Shown here in pieces: positions 38,209 through 48,070 of a DNA stretch of 64,000 bases; within the stretch, counting starts at the first letter, position 1, and each line of letters begins with the position of its first letter. A model generated the notes under the pieces. The model ran no database searches. It was not told the origin of the DNA and was given only the letters and a program-made list of their open reading frames with translations. The stretch is from the NCBI GenBank assembly GCA_020073585.1, contig JAIQEV010000014.1, forward strand, positions 22,914 through 86,913, read 5' to 3'. The position numbers and the translations under genes are program-made. Source of the DNA: Terriglobia bacterium (GTDB lineage Bacteria > Acidobacteriota > Terriglobia > Acidiferrales > UBA7541).

Positions 38209-39435
38209 TCAGTCTCCCGCTCCCGCAGACCTCTGCATTACAGGTGGAGCTTTGGGCTTTCTGTTTCTTTCCAATGCCTGTTGAAACAGTTCCATGCTGC
38301 CGCGGCGATAGGGTGAAGAAGACATCCACTCTTCGAAGTAGCGCCGCGCGCCCTGGGAGAGCAGTTGATAAGTCTCCTGGTTCATCTCCACGCAACGCTG
38401 AATCGCCTGCCGCCATTGCTCGCGATCCCCTAGAGGCAATTCCCGTCCGGCCGTCTTCTCGCGCAGATCCCGCCACGGCGTTTGGTCACTGATCAGAACT
38501 GGACAGCCGGCCGCAAGCGCCTCGAGGATTACGTAGCCGAAGTTTTCTCCCTGCGTTGGCAGAAGGTGGAAGTGGTACTCGGCAAAGACGCGCGGCACTT
38601 GCTCTTGAGGAACGGACCCCTTGTAGCTGACGCGGATGGAATTGGGCAAACGGCGAATTTGTTCCTGGCATGCCTCCCAATAGGCGCCGTCGTCTATTGG
38701 ACCCCAAATATCAAATTGGATTTCGCCATAGGCGGAAGCCAAAAGCTCCAGGGCAAAATGCAGATTCTTCATCTTCGAGATTCGTGACAGAAAAATGAAC
38801 CGTACGGCCCCTGAAAGCTTCCTTGGCCTCACTGCGGAGCCGGGCACCGCGAGTAGCCCTGGATTTGGCACGTCCGGAGCAAGCAGGATATCGTCAGAAC
38901 TTCCAGCATTGCCACGTCGAGTCATCGCGCGGATCTGTTCTTCCTCCCGCATCGAGGATGCCTGCCACAGCAAATCCCGATACAGGCCCGTCGCAAACGC
39001 CACCTTGCGGTAGAGCCACTTGCGAAAACCCTTCAGCCCCAGCGCACCAGGCGAAAACTCTCCCCGGGGGGCCAGGACGACGGCCGCGGGCGGCAACAGG
39101 CCCAGCTTGCGGAGCAGCAACGTCTTCACCGTCAGCCTCGAAAAAAAACTGTTCAAATAAAAAATGTCCGGCGCGATCTCCCATATCCGCCGCCGGATAC
39201 TCCGCAGGGAGGGCTCCGGCGCATAGAAAACCTCCGTCTTCCCTACCCCCTCCCAGCAATCCGCGCGAATCCCCGCGTACCGCCTCTTCTCCCCGTTGTC
39301 CCGGTCGCGCGTGTACACGTAAAACCCATACTCGTCTCCCAGCAGCTCGATCAGATTCGCAATCGCCGTCACCGCCCCTCCCCCGTTCTGCCCGGGCAGG
39401 TACCAGTCGGCGAATGCCAGAATTCGCGGTTTCAT
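38209..39435 (-). CDS. Glycosyltransferase family 4
   Basis: 'FADWYLPGQNGGGAVTAIANLIELLGD', 'FIFLSRISKMKNLHFALELLA', 'PTQGENFGYVILEALAAGCPVLISDQTPWRDL'. Confidence 0.88.
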   Translation of the reverse strand: MKPRILAFADWYLPGQNGGGAVTAIANLIELLGDEYGFYVYTRDRDNGEKRRYAGIRADCWEGVGKTEVFYAPEPSLRSIRRRIWEIAPDIFYLNSFFSRLTVKTLLLRKLGLLPPAAVVLAPRGEFSPGALGLKGFRKWLYRKVAFATGLYRDLLWQASSMREEEQIRAMTRRGNAGSSDDILLAPDVPNPGLLAVPGSAVRPRKLSGAVRFIFLSRISKMKNLHFALELLASAYGEIQFDIWGPIDDGAYWEACQEQIRRLPNSIRVSYKGSVPQEQVPRVFAEYHFHLLPTQGENFGYVILEALAAGCPVLISDQTPWRDLREKTAGRELPLGDREQWRQAIQRCVEMNQETYQLLSQGARRYFEEWMSSSPYRRGSMELFQQALERNRKPKAPPVMQRSAGAGD

Positions 39436-39484
39436 TGGGGATTTCCGATTTCCGAATTATGAACAGCAGATATCATTAACAGCA

Positions 39485-40687
39485 TTAATTGAGGATCAGG
39501 TTAGCCATCCGATTGAGGACCACACTGCGGTTATAATCACGCTTCAGAATACCACGCAATTCTTCCGCCGAATGGGTTGGCAATCGCCCATCCATAAAAT
39601 CTGCCATGATTTCTGCAATAGATTCTTCATCGGCGGAACGGGCGATCCAACGCGCCTCAAAGCCATTCAATACCTCTGGGATGGCTCCCACGGGGGTGGC
39701 CAAGACTGGACGGCCGCACGCGAGTGCCTCAACCACGATGAGCCCGAAACACTCTAGATTCGTGCTGGGAAGAATAAATGCATCGCAGGCGCCGTACATG
39801 AGCGGTAAAACCTCGTCCGAGACACGCCCCGCAAAATGCACAGAGTTCTGAAGAGACAGGTCACGCGTAAGCTCTTGGAGTCTACCCAGAAGAGGTCCAG
39901 CTCCACCGATGACAAGCTGAAATTTATATCCCTGATCAAAAAGTCTGCGCACAGCCCGCAACAACCGATCAAGTCCCATGCGTGGCACAAGTCTACGAAG
40001 GGTAAAAAAGACCGGCACATCGGTTCGCCAGCCCATCCCCATCCTGACTTCGTCGCAGTTTTCTAAAGCCGTGAACCGATCCAGATCGACCCACCCAGGC
40101 AAGGTGACAGTGCGCGAATCAGATTCGCTGCCGTGTATCTCCTGCAATGCCTTCCTCGTAAATTCGGAAAGCACCGTAATGCAGTCAGATCGCCTTAAAC
40201 AGTCCTGCTCAATCCAATCTAATCTGCGAAGTCCCAAAATTCTTCGTAGGCGCGGAATGAGACCAGCGCCCGACCATGCAAATTCCATCTCCCGCCTCAC
40301 GGGCGAGTGAACCGTAAAGCATTTCCTGGCTTGCTTCTCATATAATTCACATGCGCCTTGATATTGAAGAGGAGCATGGCCGTATACAACATCAACCGAA
40401 CCGCGGATGTACTGTTGGAGAATCGCTTTCGTTGCGTTCTGATGGGCGCGAGCTCGCCTCGGATCAAGTGGGTGAAATATTGGCAATCGGTAGCGCAGGA
40501 GCCATACTCCATTAATACATTCGCACTCGGGAGCATCGCGCAAAGCAGTTGGAGCCACAAGCCAGACACTGTTCCCCTTCTCAGCGAGAAAGCATGCGCA
40601 ATCGTATGCAAGGCGCGCCGAACCCGAAGGAGCATCCCGATAATGTTCAACTGCTGCAACTAGGATACGACACGGTTTTTCTAGCAT
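39485..40687 (-). CDS. Glycosyltransferase family 4
   Basis: 'CITVLSEFTRKALQEIHG', 'FFTLRRLVPRMGLDRLLRAV', 'FILPSTNLECFGLIVVEALACGRPVLATPVGAIPEVL'. Confidence 0.9.
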   Translation of the reverse strand: MLEKPCRILVAAVEHYRDAPSGSARLAYDCACFLAEKGNSVWLVAPTALRDAPECECINGVWLLRYRLPIFHPLDPRRARAHQNATKAILQQYIRGSVDVVYGHAPLQYQGACELYEKQARKCFTVHSPVRREMEFAWSGAGLIPRLRRILGLRRLDWIEQDCLRRSDCITVLSEFTRKALQEIHGSESDSRTVTLPGWVDLDRFTALENCDEVRMGMGWRTDVPVFFTLRRLVPRMGLDRLLRAVRRLFDQGYKFQLVIGGAGPLLGRLQELTRDLSLQNSVHFAGRVSDEVLPLMYGACDAFILPSTNLECFGLIVVEALACGRPVLATPVGAIPEVLNGFEARWIARSADEESIAEIMADFMDGRLPTHSAEELRGILKRDYNRSVVLNRMANLILN

Positions 40688-40719
40688 ACGGAATGCCCAA
40701 AGGCTGTAATCAGGGACAC

Positions 40720-42240
40720 TTATCTACTCATTGTGACAGCCGGCAAGGCTGGCGACTGTTCCCTTTGAATAGGGATTACAAGCAGGAAGAGCCGATAAAG
40801 AAGATATACGACGACAACCTGACGCAGAGCCATCAAAACGCCCAGAATGGCATCGGTCTCAACCATCGCAAGGCTGCCCCACACCCACGCCAAAACCATC
40901 CAGCGTCCTGGATGGATCGAGTTTACTGCGTACGTCGTGACCGCTCCCAAGAACCATCCTAGAAACGCATAACCCAGGATCACCCCGGGCCACCCGAATT
41001 CCGTATAGAACAAGGTAATCGGGCTTGGCGAATTGTCCAAGTCCGGCAGCCCCAGGTGTCTCTCCATACGGAGCTGGGTGGAGACTTGGATTGGTTTGTC
41101 CCTCCATAGGGCCCGAGGTATTAGCCCAACAAGGGTCTCGATCGTCAATAAGCCGTGCGTATGTGGCCGTCCGGCCCGCGTCACGTCGACGATGTCGGAC
41201 AGAAACTGCAACGGCAGGGTCGCACGTATCGCAATCAAATCTGCTATTTCCGAGACAGTTTCCCGGAAGTCCTGGCGAACACTCTCGAAAGAACGCTTGG
41301 CAACCTCAACCACTTGCTCGCCGGAAGAGGCCAGGGCCTCTTCAGCTACGCTGACTCGCGTTGCCTGGATGATAAAGAGAGCCAAGAGACTCCCCAGGGC
41401 ACCCGCCAGCACGTGACGCCGCCGTAGGACGAAACCGCCAGTTACGTGAAGCGAGGCAGATAAGAACACCAGAAGCGTTAAGGCCAGTCGGAATTGCGAG
41501 GAGGTGACATAAATGAGAAAAAGAATCGTGACATAGGCCAGCATAAATCGGTTCGCGTGCCGAGTAAGAGCGCCGTTTGATGTCCTTCCAACGAGTGCAA
41601 GCAAGAAGACAATTGGCAACTCACACATTCCTGCGAAAACATACAAAAAGGAACCTTCCAGGGTGGCCGGTTGTTCGTAGTCGAGAGCATGTGTGTAATA
41701 TGCACCTTGGGAAGCTAACCAGGCATAGTGAATAATGACCAACGACGCGCAAACGTAGCAGAGCAATAGCAAGGCCCTATATTCCCGAGGGCATCGAATC
41801 GATGCGGCTTTTGGCCGGGCGAGTGTACGCGTGGCCAGCCTGATTCCATACCAAAACACTACATATCCGGCAAGAATCAAACTCATGATTTCGAGATGAT
41901 TCTGTGTATCCCTGGAACTGGAGAACAGAAAAAGGAATCCTTCTACGACGTAGTAGAGGAAAAAGAAAAAGCTGTAGAGTGATAGCGGGCGCGTGAGATC
42001 AAAAGTCAGAGTCAGGCGGCCCTGCGCAAACAGGTTGCCAAGCACGAGGACGGCAGTAATAGCCAATAAGAACAACGGCGCTAAGGATGGCCTTTGTCCA
42101 TGGAGGTCATTCTTCGGAAAATAGAAGACAAGAACAAGAATCACGAACAGGACAACAATCCCTGGCAAGACAAATCGAGCTCGATTGGCGCATGAATTCC
42201 CCTTATCTTGCCTTCCCATTAGATTGTGCGCGTGGCGCAT
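40720..42240 (-). CDS. O-antigen polymerase-like multi-TM protein (Wzy candidate)
   Basis: Long polytopic membrane protein inside the EPS cluster; 'RALWRDKPIQVSTQLRMERHLGLPDLDNSPSPITLFYTEFGWPGVILGYAFLG' typical of polymerase-like proteins. Confidence 0.7.
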   Translation of the reverse strand: MRHAHNLMGRQDKGNSCANRARFVLPGIVVLFVILVLVFYFPKNDLHGQRPSLAPLFLLAITAVLVLGNLFAQGRLTLTFDLTRPLSLYSFFFFLYYVVEGFLFLFSSSRDTQNHLEIMSLILAGYVVFWYGIRLATRTLARPKAASIRCPREYRALLLLCYVCASLVIIHYAWLASQGAYYTHALDYEQPATLEGSFLYVFAGMCELPIVFLLALVGRTSNGALTRHANRFMLAYVTILFLIYVTSSQFRLALTLLVFLSASLHVTGGFVLRRRHVLAGALGSLLALFIIQATRVSVAEEALASSGEQVVEVAKRSFESVRQDFRETVSEIADLIAIRATLPLQFLSDIVDVTRAGRPHTHGLLTIETLVGLIPRALWRDKPIQVSTQLRMERHLGLPDLDNSPSPITLFYTEFGWPGVILGYAFLGWFLGAVTTYAVNSIHPGRWMVLAWVWGSLAMVETDAILGVLMALRQVVVVYLLYRLFLLVIPIQREQSPALPAVTMSR

Positions 42241-43292
42241 CGATAGTCCTCCTGGAGGGATGCTGCCAATTCACCAATGGATTGGCCCTCGGAAGGCAGT
42301 TTTAAGATTTCGAACATTCTTTTGAGTCTTATTTCGTAGGTGTGCTCCCGATGTGCCCGTGCGTAAGCGCGCTCCGCGATTACCTTACGCTCTTCTGGAT
42401 GCCCCAAGTAATAGTTAACCTTTTCCTTTAACTCCTGCCGCGTGCGGAACGTGACAACCTCGTATTCCGGTTCAAAGAATTGCGGCAAGTCAGGCTTCCA
42501 ATCGGCAATTTGGAACGCGCCACAACCAGCAACTTCAAATAGGGTACAGTTAACCCCCTCAATCTCTGCACAGTGAATCGTATTGATCACAACCTTGCTG
42601 GCCAGCAGTGCCTTGGCTTTCTCCTCTTCAGCCACGTAGTGGTTCCGGTAATATTTTTGGATAGGAGAGATCAGCCACTTCGGAGAACTGCTTCCCCATA
42701 CTTTAAGGTCATATCCATCGAAGGGTTCCAGCATGCGTGCCCTATAGTAGTGAAGCGTACCGATTGCCGAGAGATCGCAGCCGTACTCCTGATGATCTCG
42801 TTCGGTCAGGGGAATACGCCTATGCCAAATAGGATTGCAGCATTCCGGCAAATGATAGGCGTTCAATCCCAGTTTTTCCCGGAGTATCCGGGTCAAGAAC
42901 GGTTCCTTGAGGAAAAAAGCATCGAAATCGCTTGCGATCAAGTACAGGCGGTGAAGATTCATGATTGCATCGGTGTACCAGCACACTATCTTGGATCTGG
43001 AACTCTCCTTCAACTCCCGGATAACAACGGGCGGTACCGCACCATAGGTCACGAGAACAAGGTTTGGCTGCAGATCCTTGGCGGTTTGAATTAGACCTCG
43101 ATAGCTCACTCTCTCAAACGCAGGAAAAGCAGTGCGCAGGTACGTATGCAACAATCCCCGTAATCTCCTATGCTGGTGATAGACGCGCAGCCCGTCCACT
43201 GCCATCACTTGGTGCCCCATCGCTGTCAGCGTGACTGCGACACTCCGGGCAAATGAATCTGGATATTGCGGGCCAACGACGAGTATCTTCAT
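42219..43292 (-). CDS. CgeB-like glycosyltransferase family protein
   Basis: 'MKILVVGPQYPDSFARSVAVTLTAMGHQV', 'GVNCTLFEVAGCGAFQIADWKPDLPQFFEPEYEVVTFRTRQELKEKVNYYL'. Confidence 0.75.
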   Translation of the reverse strand: MKILVVGPQYPDSFARSVAVTLTAMGHQVMAVDGLRVYHQHRRLRGLLHTYLRTAFPAFERVSYRGLIQTAKDLQPNLVLVTYGAVPPVVIRELKESSRSKIVCWYTDAIMNLHRLYLIASDFDAFFLKEPFLTRILREKLGLNAYHLPECCNPIWHRRIPLTERDHQEYGCDLSAIGTLHYYRARMLEPFDGYDLKVWGSSSPKWLISPIQKYYRNHYVAEEEKAKALLASKVVINTIHCAEIEGVNCTLFEVAGCGAFQIADWKPDLPQFFEPEYEVVTFRTRQELKEKVNYYLGHPEERKVIAERAYARAHREHTYEIRLKRMFEILKLPSEGQSIGELAASLQEDYRCATRTI

Positions 43293-43393
43293 TTCAAGTC
43301 CAATTTGTCGGGGGCTGCCAATTGCATTGCACAAGTGAGGGCGCCTTGCATCTCACATGAAGGTTAATCTAAGTGCGAACTGAAGCTTAGTTT

Positions 43394-44791
43394 TTACGAA
43401 GCACCGTAGGGCCTTACATGAATCCGATTGATGAAAGCCCGTACGAGAGTGCCGATTTCCTTGAAGGCGGAGGCGTCCAACGCCCAGAAGCTTTTCGCCG
43501 TCATCTTCAGTCTTGCCACGCAGAACCCAATCACTACGGCGAGATTGAGAAATTGCGCCCCCAGCGCAGCGGACGCCAGCCCAATAATTCCGTAACGAAC
43601 GCACGCCGGAATACCCACTCCAACCAGCACGCCCAGCCCCAGCAAATTCGAAACAATCCCCGGCCGGGGATGCCCCGCCGCGCGCAAGCCCTGTTCCAGC
43701 ACCTGCTCCATGCCCCACACCACCGTCGCGCCAATCAACAGATACGCCGTGGTCACCGCGCCGGTAAACTTTGCGCCAAACATCAGCCGCACGAGCCACG
43801 GAGTTGCCGCGGCGGCCACCAGCCCGACGCCGATAACCGCGAGTTGCGCCAGACGGAAGTGCCGCGCCAGCGTCTGCAAAGCCTGCCGCGGCTCGGTTTC
43901 TCCCGCCACGGCGGAGAAGCCCACCTGAATGAACGGGCTGACCGCGCCGATCTGCCCCAGGGCGATGGCCTGCGCCACAGCGTACAGCCCAATCGCTTCG
44001 CTGGGCGCCAGCCGCACCAGGATGAACATGTCCGCGCGGTACAGCGCGATACTGGCTACTGTCGGCAAATAGAAGCTCCAGCCCCGCTGCAACAGCCTCC
44101 GCGCCGTCGTCCAGTCCGCCAGCCGCGGCGAAATGGCACCCCAATCCATCCGCGTGCGCACCCCGCAGACTACTAGCGTGGCCGCCAGCAGCCCCGCGGC
44201 AAAGACCGCCGGTGAGACGTGCCCGCTGGCCCATGCCGCCACGATGGCGGCCACATAAAGGGCTCCTGGCAGCGCCAGCAGCGCGCTGAACCGCCCAAAC
44301 CTCCCTCTTCCCTGGTCGCTCCCCAACAGCGTGGCCGTAATCAGCGTCGCCGGCAGGTAGACCATGAACCACCGCGAAGCCCCCAGCAGATGCAGCTTGT
44401 CCGCCGGCAAATACAACGGCAGCAACCCCGCCAACAGCGCCGCCTGCATCAGTCCCAGCCCCGCGGCCAGCCAAAAGCTTGTGGCGATCACCGCGCGCGG
44501 AACCTCCTCCAGACGGCTCACTTCATACGCCAGGCTGCGCGGCAGCTCCAGTTCCCCCAGCGGCACCAGCAGCATCGGCAAGAAGATGATGACGGCCAGT
44601 TCCCCGCGGCCCGCCGGGCCGAGCAGGCGCGCCGCCAACACGCCGGAAACCACGCCCAGGCAGCGGATGGCCGCGGTCGCCGCAAAGGTCTGCGCATAAG
44701 CGCGCCGGTTGGAAAACCGCGCGCCGCCTCGGGGCGGCGCTATCGAGGCGGCGGAAAGCACCACTGTCTCTTCGATGGAAATAGTCGTCAT
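43394..44791 (-). CDS. Polysaccharide biosynthesis/oligosaccharide flippase (Wzx-like)
   Basis: Multi-TM; 'AATAAIRCLGVVSGVLAARLLGPAGRGELAVIIFLPML'. Confidence 0.85.
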   Translation of the reverse strand: MTTISIEETVVLSAASIAPPRGGARFSNRRAYAQTFAATAAIRCLGVVSGVLAARLLGPAGRGELAVIIFLPMLLVPLGELELPRSLAYEVSRLEEVPRAVIATSFWLAAGLGLMQAALLAGLLPLYLPADKLHLLGASRWFMVYLPATLITATLLGSDQGRGRFGRFSALLALPGALYVAAIVAAWASGHVSPAVFAAGLLAATLVVCGVRTRMDWGAISPRLADWTTARRLLQRGWSFYLPTVASIALYRADMFILVRLAPSEAIGLYAVAQAIALGQIGAVSPFIQVGFSAVAGETEPRQALQTLARHFRLAQLAVIGVGLVAAAATPWLVRLMFGAKFTGAVTTAYLLIGATVVWGMEQVLEQGLRAAGHPRPGIVSNLLGLGVLVGVGIPACVRYGIIGLASAALGAQFLNLAVVIGFCVARLKMTAKSFWALDASAFKEIGTLVRAFINRIHVRPYGAS

Positions 44792-44794
44792 CCC

Positions 44795-45577
44795 TTAGGG
44801 TTGTTTCTGTCCACTGCGCAATTTCGTCTTGTCGCCAACACCACAAATTGTTGCGGTAAAAATCTCTGCGAGCGCCCCCCGGGGACCACCTTCCGTGGCC
44901 TGCATGAAGCGCAGCCCAGATGAAATCCCCTTCCAGAGGATTTTGCGAATTGCGCTTCGAAAGCCATGGACTATCGGTCCAACCGGCAGAATTCGAATAT
45001 TCTCAAATTCCGCTACTTCCATAACCTGTTTCAGGCTCGTTCCTGTAAACGGACTTTCGTGAGTGAAATCCATGAAATACAGCGGCGCATAGAAAGCCGC
45101 CAGGTTTGGAACCTGACAGATAAGCCTGCCCCCACAGCGAAGAGAATCGTGTATCCGGGCGAGGAAATCGAGCACCTGAGATTTGGGAATATGTTCCAAC
45201 ACATCAATCGCTGCAATCGCATCGAATTCTTCGCGGTGCTCGTGCAAGAACTCGTCGGCTCCAATACAGTGCATATTCTTGACGCCGAGTTCTTGGCCAA
45301 CTCCCAATTGCACACGGTCACGGTCGATCCCAACCACGTTTTCGTAGCCGGAAGACTGTAGGAAATAGACAAGATCCCCGTAGCCGCAGCCAAGGTCGAG
45401 AATTCGGGCTTTTTTGTCCTTCGGTAACAGAGGAGCGAAAATCTTCCGGAAAACAGGCACTCTCCCTTCAACGAGTTGGAACGGAGAAGTAGGTACAGAA
45501 CGTGAAGGCCTTGTTTGACCGTACTTCGCGTAAAATTGCTCCAAATAGGGACGGCTATTGGCTTCGCAATTGTTCAT
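44795..45577 (-). CDS. Class I SAM-dependent methyltransferase
   Basis: 'ARILDLGCGYGDLVYFLQSSGYENVVGIDRDRVQL', 'FDAIAAIDVLEHIPK'. Confidence 0.88.
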   Translation of the reverse strand: MNNCEANSRPYLEQFYAKYGQTRPSRSVPTSPFQLVEGRVPVFRKIFAPLLPKDKKARILDLGCGYGDLVYFLQSSGYENVVGIDRDRVQLGVGQELGVKNMHCIGADEFLHEHREEFDAIAAIDVLEHIPKSQVLDFLARIHDSLRCGGRLICQVPNLAAFYAPLYFMDFTHESPFTGTSLKQVMEVAEFENIRILPVGPIVHGFRSAIRKILWKGISSGLRFMQATEGGPRGALAEIFTATICGVGDKTKLRSGQKQP

Positions 45578-45680
45578 ATCACACCAGCATTAGCGGAATT
45601 TGGCGAACCATGGGAAATATTGAGAGATCTCAATGCAGACGGACTGAAAACTCTTTAAGAATCAATCTTATCCATATAGG

Positions 45681-45702
45681 GTATTGCATTTTAATACAAT
45701 AC
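45681..45702. promoter_or_regulatory. Inverted repeat GTATTG-N10-CAATAC in the AT-rich region upstream of the methyltransferase
   Basis: Perfect 6-bp arms at 45681-45686 and 45697-45702 in an AT-rich island. Confidence 0.4.
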
Positions 45703-45855
45703 ATTTTATAATTTGTAATGTTTTCGCCGCGCTACCCCAATCACCCGCCTTTGCTCACGGCCCCGCGCTCCATCGCTGCTAACCCCTTCATTTTCATTCC
45801 CCCGCGCACTCTTCGCACTCACGCGATTTCTTATCCCAATTTGGAATCTGTAGAA

Positions 45856-45960
45856 TCAATCACTTGTGCACTCTTTTGCACTATGAAAAACAGGAGCGCG
45901 CCGCATCACTCTTCTTTTCAACTGCTTCCCCACTCTTTGCAAAAACAGGGGGGTGTACCC
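45856..45960. repeat. Degenerate composite intergenic repeat (copy B)
   Basis: TCAATCACTTGTGCACTCTTTT (20/22 to copy A) and GGGGGGTGTACCC core 70 nt further on. Confidence 0.6.
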
Positions 45961-45988
45961 CTCTCTTCTCTAATTTTTCTTTACTTCT

Positions 45989-46615
45989 TTAGCCCGCGAC
46001 CGGCTGCAAATCCCCGGCGTCCATCTCCACCGCCATCGACCGCTGGATCAACTCCACCGACACCACCAGCCGCATCTGCTTCTTCTTTCGCACCACAATC
46101 CCCTCCATTCCCGCCAGCGACCCTCGCACCACCCGCACCCGCCGCCCTTCAGTCAGGAAGGGATGCGGCTCTGCCCGCAACTCTCCCCCCAGCCCCGCGC
46201 GCAGGATCTCCATCTGTTCATCGGGCAGCGCCGTGGGCAAGCCGCCGAAGCCGACCAGGCGCACCACACTGGGCACCTGCAACACGCGCAGCCGGTCGCG
46301 CAGCGCCAGGCGCACGAAAATGTAGCTGGGGAACAGCGGCAGCTCAAGCCGCACCCGGCGGTCTTTCCACTGGCGCACGGAAGCGTAGAGCGGCAGGAAA
46401 TGCTCGACCACGCGCTCGGCGAGCTGCTCGGCCACGCGCTTTTCGTGCTGCGCGCAGGTATACGCCGCGTACCAGTGCGGCTCGGCCATTGCGTCAGGAA
46501 GCGCAATACTTTCCGCCGTCAGAACCGCCGCAGTGGAAGCAGGTGCCATTTGTTCATTGCCCGCGCTCAAACCCGGATACAGCTTCGCCCCGTCAGCCAC
46601 AGGGCCATTCCCCAC
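45989..46615 (-). CDS. NusG-like/UpxY-type transcription antiterminator
   Basis: 'HWYAAYTCAQHEKRVAEQLAER...LPLFPSYIFVRLALRDRLRVLQVPSVVRLVGF' NGN domain plus KOW-like 'GRRVRVVRGSLAGMEGIVVRKK'. Confidence 0.92.
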   Translation of the reverse strand: MGNGPVADGAKLYPGLSAGNEQMAPASTAAVLTAESIALPDAMAEPHWYAAYTCAQHEKRVAEQLAERVVEHFLPLYASVRQWKDRRVRLELPLFPSYIFVRLALRDRLRVLQVPSVVRLVGFGGLPTALPDEQMEILRAGLGGELRAEPHPFLTEGRRVRVVRGSLAGMEGIVVRKKKQMRLVVSVELIQRSMAVEMDAGDLQPVAG

Positions 46616-46638
46616 TTAACGCCTTTCACTGCAACTAC

Positions 46639-48039
46639 TTACAAACGATCCGACGGCTCTTCCGCCGGTTTCGCGGAAGCGCTCCGCCGCACCACCCGCA
46701 CCCAGACCCGATGCGTCATCGCCTGCACGCGCGAGCCATTCGGAGACGCCCATGGCATCTGCGCATTCATGGTCTGAAAAACTTCCGTCGCAAAAACTTT
46801 TCCCGGATCATCGGCCGCGACTTCCTGCCAACGCGCCCGCGTCAGCACCCACCCCATGGCTCCGGCCAGCCCGAAAAACGCGCACAGAAACAGGATCAGC
46901 ATCCGCGGCGGAAATGATTTCCGCTCCGGCACGCTGGCCGCGTCGAGCACCTTGACGCTGGGCGTTTCCTTGGCTTCCTGCACCTTGGCCAGCTCGTACT
47001 GCTGGGTCAGCGTCTCGAAAACCGCTTCCTGAATCTTGGTGCGCCGGTAAAGATCGCCGTAGGTGACGCCGAGAATCGGCAGCTTGCGGATCGAGGGATA
47101 GATCGACTTCTCGCTCCCGCCCGCCATCGAATCCCCTTCGTTGCCGCCGATCTTCGCGAGCTGCTGCTTCAACTCCCCGATCCGCGCCCGCAACGCGCGC
47201 ACCCGCACGTTGTTCCCCGTGTAAATCTGTTCGAGCCCGCTCAGTTCCGACTGTGCCGCAATCAACTGCCCCTGCAGCGTCGCCGCCGCATCGACCATGG
47301 CCCGGCCCTGCTCCTTGATGTCAATCGCGCCGCTTCGGCTGGCGAACTGGCTGAACTCCTGCGCCGCCCGATCCAGATCCAGCTTCACCGCTTTCAGCCG
47401 CTCTTCCAGGAATACCCGCTCGCGCCGCGCCGCCGAAGTGGAAAGCTCCGCCACCAGCCGGTCCAGCTCCTCGACGTAGGCCTGCGCGAGCGCCGCGGAA
47501 CGCCGCGCATCTCCATCGGTCACGGTGATGGTGATGATTCCGCTCTTGCGGTCTTCGGCGATGGCGGTGTTTTCCAAAAGCTTCCGCCGGGCGTCCTCTT
47601 CGAGGCGAAGCGAATACACCTTCTTCAGGTTGAATCGTTCGATCAGGCGGTCTTCCACCGTCCGGCTGCGCAGGATGCCGATGAACAGCGCTCCGGAACT
47701 CTTCATACCGAGCAGGTCGCCAGCAACAGCTCCCAGGCCGCTGCCGGTGCGCGCGCTCATCGCCGCGAGCATGGCCATCCCCGAACTGGACTGGCTGTCC
47801 GGCGGCATCAATTGCGTCGAAGCCTGATACTGTTTCGGCAGAAGAAACGCGAAGAGCAGCCCTGCCGCCATGCTCGCCAGGACCGCGCGGCCCAGGAAGC
47901 GCCGCTCGCTCCACAGCAGGCGCAGCCGAGCGATGGCGCGCTCGCGAACGCGGCCCGGCGCGGAATCGCTCTCTTCCACCGCCTCTACTGGGGGCGGAGG
48001 AGCGGCTTCCGGCTGCAATTTGGCTCCCGTCTGCATCAC
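46639..48039 (-). CDS. Wzz/GNVR polysaccharide chain-length determinant
   Basis: N- and C-terminal TM helices, 'FAFLLPKQYQASTQLMPPDSQ', C-terminal 'YELAKVQEAKETPSVKVLDAASVPERKSFPPRMLI'. Confidence 0.92.
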   Translation of the reverse strand: MMQTGAKLQPEAAPPPPVEAVEESDSAPGRVRERAIARLRLLWSERRFLGRAVLASMAAGLLFAFLLPKQYQASTQLMPPDSQSSSGMAMLAAMSARTGSGLGAVAGDLLGMKSSGALFIGILRSRTVEDRLIERFNLKKVYSLRLEEDARRKLLENTAIAEDRKSGIITITVTDGDARRSAALAQAYVEELDRLVAELSTSAARRERVFLEERLKAVKLDLDRAAQEFSQFASRSGAIDIKEQGRAMVDAAATLQGQLIAAQSELSGLEQIYTGNNVRVRALRARIGELKQQLAKIGGNEGDSMAGGSEKSIYPSIRKLPILGVTYGDLYRRTKIQEAVFETLTQQYELAKVQEAKETPSVKVLDAASVPERKSFPPRMLILFLCAFFGLAGAMGWVLTRARWQEVAADDPGKVFATEVFQTMNAQMPWASPNGSRVQAMTHRVWVRVVRRSASAKPAEEPSDRL

Positions 48040-48070
48040 TGGCGATTCCCTTCTGACCCTTTCCTCTTGC

